Shown here: one piece after another, positions 41,955 through 50,909 of the stretch
Position numbering within the stretch: the stretch's first letter is position 1
Layout of the letters: every line of letters starts with the position of its first letter
Position numbers and translations under genes: made by a program
Assembly (NCBI RefSeq): GCF_022179525.1
Contig: NZ_BPQX01000018.1
Span: 62,001 to 126,000, forward strand
Reading direction: 5' to 3'
DNA from: Methylobacterium persicinum
GTDB lineage: Bacteria; Pseudomonadota; Alphaproteobacteria; Rhizobiales; Beijerinckiaceae
DNA: 64,000 nucleotides
Notes under the pieces: model-generated
Database searches by the model: none
What the model saw: only the letters and a program-made list of their open reading frames with translations
What the model was told of the DNA's origin: nothing

Positions 41955-42342
41955 GGGTCAATCCGGAGAGATCGCCGTCATCGCGGACGCAGGAAGGCGA
42001 TCCGGGGAGACGGCACGCCGAGCCACGGGCGGCTGCCTCAACTTGCCGCGCCCTGCGCGCGATGACCGGGTGAACAGCGAAGAAACGTCGCTCCTCCGGA
42101 GGCCCTCCGGCGAGGCCCCGAGGAGCCGGGCAGGGCCGCGCGGGAAGGCCAGCGATATCCGCTGAATTTTCCCGGAAGGATGGTTGCTTAGGGCATCAAA
42201 GCTCCCTATCACGGACAACAATATACGTGGTTCAAGCTACGGCGATTATAAAATATCGACGGCAGCTTACCCATCGTATTGTCATGATGCGGATGCCTGT
42301 TGGTCGCGTTCTGCAGGCTTCAGACGAAGGGGTCGTCTGCTC
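41955..42342. other. Gene-free region with an AT-rich patch upstream of the PAS gene
   Basis: The first part (41974-42068) looks like a decayed copy of the intergenic palindrome. The stretch from about 42170 to 42300 is markedly less GC-rich than the rest of the window and includes gattataaaatatcg. It may hold the promoter of the PAS gene. No gene is supported here. Confidence 0.5.
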
Positions 42343-42939
42343 GTGGTGACCGGAGTGGAAACCGAATTCTACGAGTCGTATGAAGGCCTGCGTTCGGCCC
42401 TCGACGCCTCCGGCGTGGTCGGAGTGTGGGATTGGGATATCGTCCGGCGGACCGCCCGCTACGATCGTGGCGCCGCCTTCCTGCTCGCCCTGGATCCGGG
42501 ACTCGCGGGTCAGTCCCTCCACGGTGACACGGCGATGGTCGGGATACATCCCGAGGACCGCGAGTGGCTGAAGACCGGATATCAGCGGGCGCTGCACGGC
42601 GGCGGGCTCTTCCTGTCGGAATATCGCGTGATCCTGCCGAGCATGGGCACACGGTGGTTGCTTAGCCGCGGAAGGATCTACCAGGACGAACTCGGCCGGC
42701 CGGTCCGCTGCAAGGGCATCCTCATCGACATCACGGACACCCGGGAGGACAGCCGGGGCTACCTCGCCCGGACGGAGGCCCGCAGCGAGCATCCCCTCGA
42801 CAGGGCGGCCACGCTCCTGCTCGACGCGCGCAAGGCGATCGACGAGGTCGGCGGAGAGGGGCAGAGCCACCTCCGTGTGGTGCTCGATCTGGCGCTGTTC
42901 GAGGTCGGTGCACACCTCGCCCGCCGCGCCCGCCACTGA
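42343..42939 (+). CDS. PAS domain protein without output domain
   Basis: The protein has about 198 residues. A PAS_3-type fold covers residues 10-130 (S-G-V-V-G-V-W-D-W-D-I-V, H-P-E-D-R-E-W, Y-R-V-I, G-I-L-I-D-I-T-D). The C-terminal 65 residues form predicted helices with no kinase, GGDEF or DNA-binding motif. It may sense a signal and act through a partner. The start is one of the closely spaced GTGs at 42343, 42346 or 42355; the first is given. Confidence 0.75.
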   Translation: MVTGVETEFYESYEGLRSALDASGVVGVWDWDIVRRTARYDRGAAFLLALDPGLAGQSLHGDTAMVGIHPEDREWLKTGYQRALHGGGLFLSEYRVILPSMGTRWLLSRGRIYQDELGRPVRCKGILIDITDTREDSRGYLARTEARSEHPLDRAATLLLDARKAIDEVGGEGQSHLRVVLDLALFEVGAHLARRARH

Positions 42940-43084
42940 TCCCGCGAGCGGGGGCCCGGCCCTGTGTCCTGGCACCTGCGGGGCGCTTGCGCACTCGACG
43001 CCCCGGAGGTGCCGTCCTAAGACCTCCCCAAGGACCGCGGGCCATGAGCCGCGCGGCCCGCGAGGACCGGAGGCAGCTTAGCCC

Positions 43085-44962
43085 GTGACGCAGCCCGTGA
43101 CCCGCCGCCTGTTCAACGGCACCCTCCTGGCCGCCTGCATGATCGGCAAGGCCGGCGCGCAGCCCGTTCCCCCGGGGGCGACCGGCGAATGGACCCACGC
43201 CATCACGCTCATGGGCCAGCCGAAATACCGCTCGGATTTCACCCATTTCGACTATGCGGACTCCAGCGCCCCCAAGGGCGGCCTCGTGCGGCTCGGCGCC
43301 CAGGGCGGATTCGACAACTTCAACATCGTGGTGTCGGGCCTCAAGGGCGACCTCGAAGGCGGCGTCCAGCAGATCTACGACACGCTGATGACCGAGTCCT
43401 CGGACGAGTCCTTCAGTTCCTACGGGCTCCTCGCCGAGGCGGTGCGGGTCGCCCCCGACCTCGGCTCGGTCTCCTACCGCCTGCGGGAGGGCGCCAAGTG
43501 GCATGACGGTAAGCCGGTCACGCCGGAGGACGTGGTCTGGTCCTTTGACGTCCTGAAGGCGAATTCGCCGTTCTACGCCGCCTATTACCAAACCGTGTCC
43601 AAGGCCGAGGCGACGGGGCCGCGGGAGGTAACCTTCACCTTCACCGAGAAGGGCAACCGCGAGTTGCCCCAGGTCATCGGGCAGCTGCGGGTCCTGCCCA
43701 AGCATTGGTGGGAGGGCAAGGACGCCCAGGGGCGCCAGCGCAGCGTCACCGAGACGAGCCTGGAGATCCCCTTGGGCTCCGGCCCCTACCGGCTGGAGAA
43801 GTTCGAGCCCGGCCGGACCGCGACCTATACCCGTGTCGCCGACTACTGGGGCAAAGACCTCGGGGTGAATGCCGGCCGCAACAACTTCGGCACCGTGCGC
43901 TACGAATATTTTCGCGATGGCACCGTCCTCGTCGAGGCCCTGAAGGGCGACCTCTACGATTTCCGGGTCGAGAACATCGCCCGCAACTGGGCCACGGCCT
44001 ATGACGACTTCCCCGCCGTGAAGGACGGGCGCCTCATCAAGGAGGCCTTCCCCGACAAGGGGATGGGGATCATGCAGGCCTTCGCGTTCAACACCCGCAA
44101 GGACAAGTTCAAGGATCCGCGGGTGCGCCGGGCGTTCAACCTCGCCATGAACTACGAGGAAATGAACAAGGCGCTGTTCTACGGCCTGTACAAGCGCATC
44201 AACTCGTACTTCTTCGGCTCGGAACTCGCCTCGTCGGGCCTGCCCGAGGGCAAGGAGCGGGAGATTCTGGAAGGCCTCAAGGACAAGGTCCCGGCCTCCG
44301 TCTTCACCACGCCGTACACGAACCCCGTCAACGATGGCCCCGACGCCGTGCGGGCGAACCTCCGCGAGGCCGTGCGCCTCCTGCGGGAGGCCGGCTACGA
44401 GTTGAAGGGCGGCCAGATGGTCGACAAGACCGGCACGCCGCTCACGGTCGAGTTCCTGGAGTTCCAGAACACCTTCGAGCGGGTGATCCTGCCGTTCTCG
44501 GCACAGCTGAAGCTCATCGGTATCGGTGCGACCCTGCGGGTGATCGATCAGGCGCAGTACCAGAACCGGATGCGCAACTTCGATTTCGACATCACCACGA
44601 CGAACTGGGGCGAATCGCTCTCGCCGGGCAACGAGCAGCGGGAGTATTGGGGCTCGGCGGCGGCCGACAATCCCGGCTCGCGCAACATCGTCGGCATCAA
44701 GGATCCGGCCATCGACGCCCTGATCGAGAAGGTGATCTTCGCCCCGGACCGGGAGGGCGTGATCGCCGCGACCCGCGCCCTCGACCGGGTGCTGCTCGCC
44801 CACGATTTCGTCGTGCCGCAATGGGCCTCCGACCGGCAGCGGACGCTGCGCTGGAACCGCTTCAGCCATCCGCCGGTCCTGCCGCTCTATGCGAATTCCG
44901 GCTTCCCGACGACGTGGTGGTACGACGAGGCCCTCGCCGCCAAGACAGGGGCGCCCCGGTGA
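43085..44962 (+). CDS. yejA: ABC transporter substrate-binding protein, family 5 (YejA-like), copy 1
   Basis: The 625-residue protein starts with a Tat-like signal (T-R-R-L-F-N-G-T-L-L-A-A). The mature part has the peptide-binding SBP_bac_5 fold: W-H-D-G-K-P-V-T-P-E-D-V near 140, and L-G-S-G-P-Y-R-L near 230. D-F-T-H-F-D-Y-A-D-S-S-A-P-K-G-G near 50 is typical of YejA/OppA-like proteins for oligopeptides (microcin C import in E. coli). The GTG start precedes the signal. Its stop overlaps the start of a paralogue. Confidence 0.9.
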   Translation: MTQPVTRRLFNGTLLAACMIGKAGAQPVPPGATGEWTHAITLMGQPKYRSDFTHFDYADSSAPKGGLVRLGAQGGFDNFNIVVSGLKGDLEGGVQQIYDTLMTESSDESFSSYGLLAEAVRVAPDLGSVSYRLREGAKWHDGKPVTPEDVVWSFDVLKANSPFYAAYYQTVSKAEATGPREVTFTFTEKGNRELPQVIGQLRVLPKHWWEGKDAQGRQRSVTETSLEIPLGSGPYRLEKFEPGRTATYTRVADYWGKDLGVNAGRNNFGTVRYEYFRDGTVLVEALKGDLYDFRVENIARNWATAYDDFPAVKDGRLIKEAFPDKGMGIMQAFAFNTRKDKFKDPRVRRAFNLAMNYEEMNKALFYGLYKRINSYFFGSELASSGLPEGKEREILEGLKDKVPASVFTTPYTNPVNDGPDAVRANLREAVRLLREAGYELKGGQMVDKTGTPLTVEFLEFQNTFERVILPFSAQLKLIGIGATLRVIDQAQYQNRMRNFDFDITTTNWGESLSPGNEQREYWGSAAADNPGSRNIVGIKDPAIDALIEKVIFAPDREGVIAATRALDRVLLAHDFVVPQWASDRQRTLRWNRFSHPPVLPLYANSGFPTTWWYDEALAAKTGAPR

Positions 44963-46806
44963 GGGCAACCCGGCGCGGGCTCGTCCTCGGCGGTCTCGCT
45001 GCGGCGGCCCTGCCCAGGGTCGCGGCGGCGGCGGAGGGGGAGGAGCGCCACGGCCTGTCGAGCTTCGGCGAGTTGAAATATCCGAGGGACTTTACCCATT
45101 TCGACTACGTGAATCCCCTGGCGCCCAAGGGCGGCCGGTTCTCGGGCCAGCTCGCCTCGAGCATCGGCAATCAGTCCCTGGGGACCTTCGACACGCTCAA
45201 TATCTACGTCCTGCGCGGCGCCGGCGCGGCGGGGATGAACCTGACCTTCGACAGCCTGATGGTCCGGGCCCTCGACGAGCCCGACGCGATCTACGGCCTC
45301 CTGGCCCGGGCCGTCACGGCGAGCCCCGATGGCCTCACCTACGCTTTCGATCTGCGGCCCCAGGCGCGCTTCCGCGACGGTTCGCGCCTCACGGCCAGGG
45401 ACGCGGCCTTCAGCCTCACCATCCTGCGGGACAAGGGCCATCCGGAGATCGCCGAGACGATCCGCGACATGAAGGAGGCCCGTGCCGAGGGCGACACCCG
45501 GCTGGTGGTGACCTTCGCCCCCAGCCGCGCCCGGGACCTGCCGCTGATCGTGGCGCAGTTGCCGGTCTTCTCGGCGGCCTACTACGCGAACCGCGACTTC
45601 GAGGCCTCGACCCTGGAGCCCCCCGAGGGGTCCGGCCCCTACCGGGTCGCCGCCGTCGATCCCGGCCGCTCCATCGGCCTCGAACGGGTGCCCGATTACT
45701 GGGCGGCCGACTTGCCCGTCTGCGTCGGGCAGAACAACTTCGACGCGATCCGCTACGAATACTTCCGCGACCGCACCGTCGCCTTCGAGGCGTTCAAGAG
45801 CGGCGCCTTCACCTATCGGGAGGAGTTCACCGCCAGGGTCTGGGCGACGGGCTACGACTTCCCCGCCGTCGCCGAGGGGCGGGTGGTCCGCGACGAGGTG
45901 CCCGACGCCCGGCCCTCCGGCACGCAGGGCTGGTGGATCAACGAGCGCCGGGGAAAGTTCAAGGATCCGCGGGTCCGCGAGGCCATCGGCCTGTGCTTCG
46001 ATTTCGAGTGGTCGAACAAGAACCTGATGTACGGCGCCTACCGCCGCACCGCCTCGTTCTTCGAGAATTCCGACCTGAAGGCCACCGGCGCGCCCTCGCC
46101 GGATGAGCTCGCCCTTCTGGAACCGTTGCGGGGAAAGCTGCCGGCGGAGGTGTTCGGCGAGCCCTGGATGCCACCCGTTTCGGACGGGTCCGGCCAGGAC
46201 CGGGCCCTCCTGAAGCGCGCCGACGCCCTGCTGCGGGAGGCCGGCTGCACCCGCAGCGGCAGCGAACTGCGCCTGCCGGGCGGCGAGGCACTGGTCATCG
46301 AGTTCCTGGACGACGACCCCGTCTTCCAGCCGGTGACGCAGCCCTTCATCCGCAACCTCGCCCTGCTGGGCATCCGGGCCTCCAGCCGGATGGTCGATCC
46401 GTCCCAGTACCAAGCCCGGCTCAAGGAGTTCGACTTCGACCTCACCGCCCGCCGCTACGGCGGCAGCGTCACGCCCGGCGGCGACCTGCGCGACCTCTAC
46501 GGCAGCCGGGCCGCCGGCACGCCGGGGTCGAACAACCTCGCCGGCATCGCCGATCCCGCCGTCGATTCGCTCCTCGACGCCATCGCCGGGGCACAATCGC
46601 GCCCTGCGCTCACTACCGCCTGCCGCGCCCTCGACCGGGTGCTGCGCGCCGGCCGGCACTGGGTGCCGATGTGGTACGGCGACAAGCACCGGCTGGCCGT
46701 GTGGGACGTGTTCGGCCGCCCCGCCAACCCGCCGAAATACGATCTCGGGGCTCCGGGGACATGGTGGTTCGACCCGGACAAGGCCCGCAGGATCGGGCGG
46801 GAGTGA
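44959..46806 (+). CDS. ABC transporter substrate-binding protein, family 5 (YejA-like), copy 2
   Basis: The 615-residue protein starts at a GTG overlapping the previous stop (GTGA) and has a twin-arginine signal (A-T-R-R-G-L-V-L-G-G). It aligns with copy 1 over its length: both share D-F-T-H-F-D-Y-x-x-x-x-A-P-K-G-G, G-S-G-P-Y-R, N-N-F-x-x-x-R-Y-E-Y-F-R-D and K-F-K-D-P-R-V-R. They are tandem paralogues that have diverged well. Both presumably deliver to the YejB permease. Confidence 0.9.
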   Translation: MRATRRGLVLGGLAAAALPRVAAAAEGEERHGLSSFGELKYPRDFTHFDYVNPLAPKGGRFSGQLASSIGNQSLGTFDTLNIYVLRGAGAAGMNLTFDSLMVRALDEPDAIYGLLARAVTASPDGLTYAFDLRPQARFRDGSRLTARDAAFSLTILRDKGHPEIAETIRDMKEARAEGDTRLVVTFAPSRARDLPLIVAQLPVFSAAYYANRDFEASTLEPPEGSGPYRVAAVDPGRSIGLERVPDYWAADLPVCVGQNNFDAIRYEYFRDRTVAFEAFKSGAFTYREEFTARVWATGYDFPAVAEGRVVRDEVPDARPSGTQGWWINERRGKFKDPRVREAIGLCFDFEWSNKNLMYGAYRRTASFFENSDLKATGAPSPDELALLEPLRGKLPAEVFGEPWMPPVSDGSGQDRALLKRADALLREAGCTRSGSELRLPGGEALVIEFLDDDPVFQPVTQPFIRNLALLGIRASSRMVDPSQYQARLKEFDFDLTARRYGGSVTPGGDLRDLYGSRAAGTPGSNNLAGIADPAVDSLLDAIAGAQSRPALTTACRALDRVLRAGRHWVPMWYGDKHRLAVWDVFGRPANPPKYDLGAPGTWWFDPDKARRIGRE

Positions 46807-46826
46807 GGATGGTTCCCGCCCCACTG

Positions 46827-46920
46827 CGTCATTGCGAGCGCCGCGAAGCAATCCAGGGATGTGCACCGTCTAGAGGCGGCCCGCCGCCCCTGGATTGCTT
46901 CGCGATGCTCGCAATGACGA
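46827..46920. repeat. REP-like intergenic palindrome, copy 5
   Basis: cgtcattgcgagcgccgcgaagcaatccaggg pairs with cccctggattgcttcgcgatgctcgcaatgacga. It lies between the second binding-protein gene and yejB on the same strand. Confidence 0.85.
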
Positions 46921-46954
46921 TACCGTCTTCCGAGGATGCGGGCACCCTGACGCC

Positions 46955-48058
46955 ATGCTGAGCTACATTCTGCGCCGGATCGGCCTGATGATCCCGACCC
47001 TGTTCGGCATCATGCTGATCACCTTCGCCATCGTGCAGTTCGCCCCCGGCGGTCCCGTGGAGCAGGTGCTCTCGAAGATGCAGGGGCAGAACGAAGGGGC
47101 CCTGTCCCGCGTCACCGGGGGCAACGGAGACCTCGGCGGCGGTGCGCGGGGCGGCGGCGGGGGCGCCACGAACTCCCGCTACCGCGGCGCCCAGGGGCTG
47201 AGCCCGGAATTCATCGCCAAGCTCGAAAAGCAGTTCGGCTTCGACAAGCCGGCCCCGGAGCGCTTCGCCCTGATGCTCTGGAACTATGTCCGCTTCGATT
47301 TCGGCCGCAGCTACTTCCGTGATGTCAGCGTCATCCAGTTGATCCGCGAGCGCCTGCCGGTCTCGATCTCCCTCGGGCTTTGGATGACGCTCCTGTCCTA
47401 TGCCATCTCGATCCCGCTGGGCATCCGCAAGGCGGTGAAGGACGGCGAGCGCTTCGACCGCTGGACCTCGGCCGTGGTGATCGTCGGCTACGCGGTGCCG
47501 GGCTTCATGTTCGGGCTGATGCTGATCATCCTGTTCGCGGGTGGCTCGTTCTATCAGTGGTTCCCCCTCCGGGGCCTCACCAGCGAGGGGTGGGAGACGT
47601 TCTCCCTCTGGCACAAGATCACCGACTACGCGTGGCACATGGCCTTGCCGCTGACCGCCCTGGTCATCGGCGCCTTCGCCACCTCGACCCTGCTCACCAA
47701 GAACTCGTTCCTGGATGAGATCCGCAAGCAATACGTCCTCACCGCGAAGATGAAGGGTCTGTCCGAGCGCGGGGTGCTCTACGGCCATGTCTTCCGCAAC
47801 GCGATGCTCATCGTCATCGCGGGCTTTCCCGGGGCCTTCATCTCGGCCTTCTTCACCGGGTCGCTGCTGATCGAGACCATCTTCTCCCTCGACGGGCTCG
47901 GGGAATTGTCCTTCCGGGCCATCGTCGGACGGGACTATCCGGTGGTGTTTGCAACGCTCTACATCTTCTCGCTGATCGGGTTGGCGGTGAACCTCCTCTC
48001 CGATCTGATCTATGTCTGGATCGACCCGCGCATCGATTTCTCGGCCCGGGCGACCTAG
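46955..48058 (+). CDS. yejB: ABC transporter permease YejB
   Basis: The 367-residue protein has six membrane segments and the inner-membrane permease EAA-type loop (K-M-K-G-L-S-E-R-G-V-L-Y-G-H-V-F-R-N-A). It begins M-L-S-Y-I-L-R-R-I-G-L-M-I-P-T-L-F-G. A glycine-rich insert (G-G-G-A-R-G-G-G-G-G) near residues 55-70 is in the periplasmic loop. The partner permease YejE and the ATPase YejF are not found downstream. The stop codon lies inside an inverted repeat. Confidence 0.92.
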   Translation: MLSYILRRIGLMIPTLFGIMLITFAIVQFAPGGPVEQVLSKMQGQNEGALSRVTGGNGDLGGGARGGGGGATNSRYRGAQGLSPEFIAKLEKQFGFDKPAPERFALMLWNYVRFDFGRSYFRDVSVIQLIRERLPVSISLGLWMTLLSYAISIPLGIRKAVKDGERFDRWTSAVVIVGYAVPGFMFGLMLIILFAGGSFYQWFPLRGLTSEGWETFSLWHKITDYAWHMALPLTALVIGAFATSTLLTKNSFLDEIRKQYVLTAKMKGLSERGVLYGHVFRNAMLIVIAGFPGAFISAFFTGSLLIETIFSLDGLGELSFRAIVGRDYPVVFATLYIFSLIGLAVNLLSDLIYVWIDPRIDFSARAT

Positions 48059-48226
48059 AGCGTTTTCGGGAAGCGTTGGATCACGGAGCCTCTCCGTCTT
48101 TGCGAGCGAAGCGAAGTAATCCAGGGCAGCGGAACCTGACCGGATGTGGCGGATCCCCTGGTTGCTTCGCTTCGCTTGCAAAGACGGAAGCTACAGCATG
48201 ATCCGAATTTCCCCGAAAACGCTCTA
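48056..48226. repeat. Nested inverted repeat around REP copy 6
   Basis: Outer arms tagagcgttttcggg (48056-48070) and cccgaaaacgctcta (48212-48226) are perfect inverted repeats of 15 nt. The left arm begins with the yejB stop codon. They enclose the family palindrome at 48094-48187. Confidence 0.8.
48094..48187. repeat. REP-like intergenic palindrome, copy 6
   Basis: ccgtctttgcgagcgaagcgaagtaatccaggg pairs with tggttgcttcgcttcgcttgcaaagacgg. It has the TTT/AAA arm variant, like the copy at 2628. Confidence 0.85.
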
Positions 48227-48349
48227 AACTATTGTCCCCTGAAGGTGGACGCGCGGAAGCCCCTACCGTCAGGGCGAGCGTCAGGTGCCCGGACAACCTC
48301 GCCGGAGCCGCGCTCACCACGTCGTGGCGGACCGCGGGCCGGAAGAGGG

Positions 48350-48979
48350 TCAGCTTCGTTTCCGTGTGACCAAAGCCTGCCCGGCCACAGGCAGGGCGAT
48401 CACGGACATGGCCTCGGCGATCTGGTCCGGGCCGCCCTTCGGGGGCCATGTGCCGTTGGCGTAGTGGGTTTCGCGAAGGTGCGCCCGCTGCTCCAGGCTG
48501 TCGAAGGCCCAGACATGCGTGATGCGCGGCGGGCCGTCGAGGGCGTAGAGGTTGGTGACGAGGTGGCGCGTATACTCCTGAGCCGGCGCGATGGCGGCCT
48601 CCCAGGCCGCGAGGGTCGGGGGCAGCCCCCCGGGCTTGAGACGGTAGGTGCGGAACTCGTACAGGCCGCCGCGCCCGGCCACGGTGGCCTCCGGCAGGAA
48701 GGGGAAGGGCGCGTAGCTGTCCATCTCGAGGGCGGTGATCGCCCCGCCACCCCGGAACGGATCGTCGCTCATCAGGGCACGGCGGCGCTCGGTCGTCATG
48801 TCCTGGGGCTCGGCAAAGGCCCGCAGCACGAGGACCCGGCCCAGGGGACCGATCTCCGTCCGCCAGCAGCCGAGCAGGACGCCCCCGGCCTCCGGCTCCT
48901 CCGCCCAGGACGCCGCCCCCTGGGCGACCCGGCCCACCGCCAGGAGATGGCAGGACAGGGTGGCGAGTTCGTACAGCAT
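48350..48979 (-). CDS. NIPSNAP family protein
   Basis: The 209-residue protein holds two ferredoxin-like NIPSNAP repeats: L-Y-E-L-A-T-L at the start and L-Y-E-F-R-T-Y-R-L-K-P-G-G at about residue 105. It ends with H-V-W-A-F-D-S-L-E-Q-R-A-H-L-R. NIPSNAP proteins are dimeric alpha-beta barrels of unclear function. GGAGGGAAG precedes the ATG. Confidence 0.88.
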   Translation of the reverse strand: MLYELATLSCHLLAVGRVAQGAASWAEEPEAGGVLLGCWRTEIGPLGRVLVLRAFAEPQDMTTERRRALMSDDPFRGGGAITALEMDSYAPFPFLPEATVAGRGGLYEFRTYRLKPGGLPPTLAAWEAAIAPAQEYTRHLVTNLYALDGPPRITHVWAFDSLEQRAHLRETHYANGTWPPKGGPDQIAEAMSVIALPVAGQALVTRKRS

Positions 48980-49095
48980 GGGCTTCCCTCCGGCGGGTTG
49001 TCCGGGGACAAGCCGCCCGCCGCCCTTCGGATCCGGTTTGCCGCGGCGCCGCCGCGCTGTTACGCGGCTACGGTTTGAGCGGAGCCGCATGAGCC

Positions 49096-49599
49096 GTGAC
49101 CACCCTCTCCCTCGTCGTCCGCCCCGAGCGGGCGGAGGACGCCCCGGCCATCGCCGGCCTGGAGGCCCGCGCTTTCGGACCCGGCCGCTTCGCACGGACG
49201 GCCTACCGCCTGCGAGAGGGCAATCCCCACCGCCTCGATCTCGGCGTCACGGCCTCCGTCGGCAGCTTCCTCGTCGGCTCCGTGCGGATGAGCCCCGTAC
49301 GGGCGGGGGCGGCCGGCTTCGTCATGCTCGGGCCCCTGGCGGTCGATCCGAGCTTCGAGGGGCGGGGCATCGGGACGGCCCTGACCCGGGCCAGCCTCGC
49401 CGCGGCCGGGGCGGCGGGGGAAGGGGTAGTCATCCTCGTGGGTGACGCGCCCTATTATGCCCGCTTCGGCTTCGCGCCGGTGCCGCCGGGGCGTCTCGTC
49501 ATGCCTGGTCCGGTCGATCCCGCCCGGCTCCTGTGGCTCGAACTCGCCGAAGGCCATGCCGCCGGCCTCTCCGGGCTGATCGAGCCGCGGCGGGGCTGA
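49096..49599 (+). CDS. GNAT family N-acetyltransferase
   Basis: The 167-residue protein has the acetyl-CoA loop L-A-V-D-P-S-F-E-G-R-G-I-G-T-A-L near 90-105. The family's Y-Y-A-R-F-G-F-A-P follows near 125. The substrate is unknown; the group resembles YhbS-like acetyltransferases. The start is a GTG, divergent from the NIPSNAP gene. Confidence 0.88.
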   Translation: MTTLSLVVRPERAEDAPAIAGLEARAFGPGRFARTAYRLREGNPHRLDLGVTASVGSFLVGSVRMSPVRAGAAGFVMLGPLAVDPSFEGRGIGTALTRASLAAAGAAGEGVVILVGDAPYYARFGFAPVPPGRLVMPGPVDPARLLWLELAEGHAAGLSGLIEPRRG

Positions 49600-49602
49600 C
49601 CC

Positions 49603-50802
49603 TCACCCCCGCCGCAGGGCGAGCCCCGCCACCAACCCGGCCGCGAGGAGCGTCCCCGCGACGGGGGCGGCCGACGTCGCGGGCCAGGCCGTCGCCGCGG
49701 CGGTGAAGAGCGCGCCGAAGGTCATCTGCGTGAAGCCGTAAAGGCTCGAGGCCGAGCCCGCCGCATGCGGATCGACGTTCATCAGGCCGGCCACGGCGTT
49801 GGGGCTCAGCAGCCCGACCCCCACCGCATAGGCGAAGAGCGGGACGATGAGCGTCGTCACCGTCAGCAGGCCCGAGCGGTCGACCGCCAGCAGCGCCACG
49901 GCGGAGGCGATGCAGATGACGTTGCCGCACCGGGCACCCCACAGGATCGAGACCCGCCCGGCGATCCGGCTCGCCAGCACGGCCCCGGCGACCATCCCGA
50001 ACACGACAAGCAGGCAATCGAACCCCACTTCCTGCGGCGAGCGCCCGAGGCGGTTGACCAGCAGGAACGGCGCGACGGCCAGGAACGCGTAGAGGCTCGT
50101 CCCGGCGCAGCCCCCCGCCACGAGGTAGGCGCGGGAGGTCGGGATCCGCACGAGCCGCAGATAGCCGGCCAGCACCGCCCCGATCCCCGGCAGGGCGACC
50201 TTGTGTCGGTTGGTCTCGGGTAGGGTCAGGACCACAAGCGCCCCGAGCAGGGCGACCACGACGGCCAGGAGCACGAAGACGGCGCGCCAGCCGAAGGCTT
50301 GGCTCACCACGCCGCCGATGGCCGGGGCCAGGGCCGGCGTCAACGTCATCGCCGTGACGAGGATGGCGAGCTTGCGCGCCGCGTCCTCCCGGGTCGAGAC
50401 GTCCCGCACCATCGCCCGTCCGATCACGAGGCAGGAGCAGGCACCCAGCGACTGCATCATGCGCGCGACGAGGAGGATGCCGAGGTTCGGCGCCGGAATC
50501 GCCAGCAGGAGCCCCGCCAGATACAGGGCGAGGCCGCCGATCAGTACCGGTCTCCGGCCATAGCGGTCGGACAGGGGGCCGTAGAGCAATTGCCCGCCGG
50601 CGAGGCCGACCAGATAGACCGTGATCGTGGTCTGGATCCCGGCCGCGTCCGTCCCAAGGTCGGCGGCGGCCACGGCCAGGGCGGGCACGAAGATGTGCAG
50701 CGCCACCGTGCCGGTCATCGTCACCGCGACGAGGAGGGCAAGGGAGGCGTGACGCGCGGGCCGCCGGTCGGATGGATCGTCGGGTGATAAGTCTTCGGGC
50801 AA
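49603..50802 (-). CDS. Bcr/CflA-type multidrug MFS transporter
   Basis: The 399-residue protein has 12 membrane segments. Its loop-2 motif is Y-G-P-L-S-D-R-Y-G-R-R-P and motif C is in the fifth segment (L-T-P-A-L-A-P-A-I-G-G), as in drug/H+ antiporters of the Bcr/CflA group. The start is a TTG with AGAGGA upstream; no ATG or GTG covers the first helix. It is convergent with the GNAT gene. Confidence 0.9.
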   Translation of the reverse strand: MPEDLSPDDPSDRRPARHASLALLVAVTMTGTVALHIFVPALAVAAADLGTDAAGIQTTITVYLVGLAGGQLLYGPLSDRYGRRPVLIGGLALYLAGLLLAIPAPNLGILLVARMMQSLGACSCLVIGRAMVRDVSTREDAARKLAILVTAMTLTPALAPAIGGVVSQAFGWRAVFVLLAVVVALLGALVVLTLPETNRHKVALPGIGAVLAGYLRLVRIPTSRAYLVAGGCAGTSLYAFLAVAPFLLVNRLGRSPQEVGFDCLLVVFGMVAGAVLASRIAGRVSILWGARCGNVICIASAVALLAVDRSGLLTVTTLIVPLFAYAVGVGLLSPNAVAGLMNVDPHAAGSASSLYGFTQMTFGALFTAAATAWPATSAAPVAGTLLAAGLVAGLALRRG

Positions 50803-50865
50803 AGGGCCGTCCTCTGCACGTCGGGCGGGATCCCCGGGGGATCGCCCGCCTCTGGCCTGAAACGC

Positions 50866-50890
50866 AAAAGGCCGGGCTCGCGCCCGGCCT
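50866..50890 (-). terminator. Terminator downstream of the cytochrome c gene
   Basis: The 9-bp stem aggccgggc / gcccggcct with a tcgc loop is followed on the minus strand by a TTTT stretch. It lies 20 nt past the cytochrome gene stop. Confidence 0.8.
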
Positions 50891-50909
50891 GCCGTCCCGT
50901 TCGCGAAGC

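Noticed and set aside
42731-46866. Two long minus-strand frames opposite the two binding-protein genes
   Set aside because: Shadows of the SBP_bac_5 genes, which have signal peptides and family motifs.
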